Source: Lautropia mirabilis | GTDB taxonomy: Bacteria; Pseudomonadota; Gammaproteobacteria; Burkholderiales; Burkholderiaceae_B | Assembly: GCA_945876565.1 (NCBI GenBank) | Contig: CAMCOS010000022.1 | Coordinates: forward strand, 1 to 40,425 | Direction: 5' to 3' | DNA length: 40,425 nt | Shown: positions 40,298 through 40,425 of the stretch, one piece after another | How positions within the stretch are numbered: position 1 is the first letter of the stretch | Layout of the letters: every line of letters begins with the position of its first letter | Program-made: the position numbers and the translations under genes | The notes under the pieces: generated by a model | Databases searched by the model: none | Told to the model about the DNA's origin: nothing | What the model saw: the letters and a program-made list of their open reading frames with translations, nothing else

Positions 40298-40425
40298 GAA
40301 CTGAAGAGTTTGATCCTGGCTCAGATTGAACGCTAGCGGGATGCCTTACACATGCAAGTCGAACGGCAGCGCGGACTTCGGTCTGGCGGCGAGTGGCGAA
40401 CGGGTGAGTAATGTATCGGAACGTG
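40298..40425 (+). rRNA. rrs: 16S rRNA, 5' end (cut by the window edge)
   Basis: The sequence GAAGAGTTTGATCCTGGCTC and the following GCAAGTCGAACGG and GGCGAACGGGTGAGTAAT blocks are the universal 5' end of 16S rRNA. Helix 6 variant bases (CAGCGCGGACTTCGGTCTGG) are Alcaligenaceae-like. The mature start is set by alignment with E. coli position 1 and could be off by a base or two. About 128 of ~1530 nt are present. Confidence 0.97.

Overview
The right edge carries the first ~128 nt of a 16S rRNA gene. Its variable region is of the Alcaligenaceae type (Burkholderiales, Betaproteobacteria; Bordetella/Achromobacter/Pusillimonas relatives). The housekeeping genes agree with this: potFGHI, rmuC, rpiA, phoU, yggX, argA, hrpA, dnaE, msbA, rng and an LPS Kdo kinase. 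This looks like a chromosomal segment with one accessory patch at the left end.

Layout. (1) 1-4.4 kb: a toxin-antitoxin island. It holds the 3' end of an unknown gene, a truncated HipB-like antitoxin remnant, a ParD-like/ParE pair, a non-coding stretch with four TGACGGTAT repeats, a small unknown gene with a decayed second copy, a FitA/FitB (VapBC-type) pair lying between those two copies, and a HipB/HipA pair on the opposite strand. The three intact modules have recognisable promoters or repeats in front of the antitoxin gene. (2) 4.6-13.4 kb: yaeQ, a double-CDGSH iron-sulfur protein, a YjgR-type ATPase, alanine racemase, radA, a YbbP-like permease and Kdo kinase (kdkA). (3) 13.5-20.8 kb: a tightly overlapping unit potF-potG-potH-potI-arsC-like-rmuC-rpiA, followed by phoU and a strong bidirectional terminator. 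(4) 20.8-26.6 kb: yggX and argA on the minus strand, hrpA divergent from argA. (5) 26.6-38.3 kb: envelope and glycan functions around dnaE: two FkbM-type methyltransferase-like proteins, LpxO-type dioxygenase, two GT9 heptosyltransferase-like enzymes, a class I methyltransferase, a YdcF-like protein and MsbA. (6) 38.4-40.4 kb: rng (RNase G), divergent from an rRNA operon whose promoter, boxA and 16S start are visible.

How the parts fit. kdkA, lpxO, both GT9 genes, the methyltransferases and msbA all point to LPS core/lipid A decoration and export. potFGHI imports putrescine-type polyamines. RNase G is known to mature 16S rRNA 5' ends and sits beside an rrn operon. A recurrent feature is short exact tandem duplications (10-13 bp units) in gaps between genes, and one in frame inside kdkA. 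The least explained parts are the TGACGGTAT repeat region, the duplicated small gene around fitAB, the tRNA-Ser-like stem-loop near 34.57 kb and the GT9/FkbM/methyltransferase group. All function calls rest on recognised protein motifs, with no database search.
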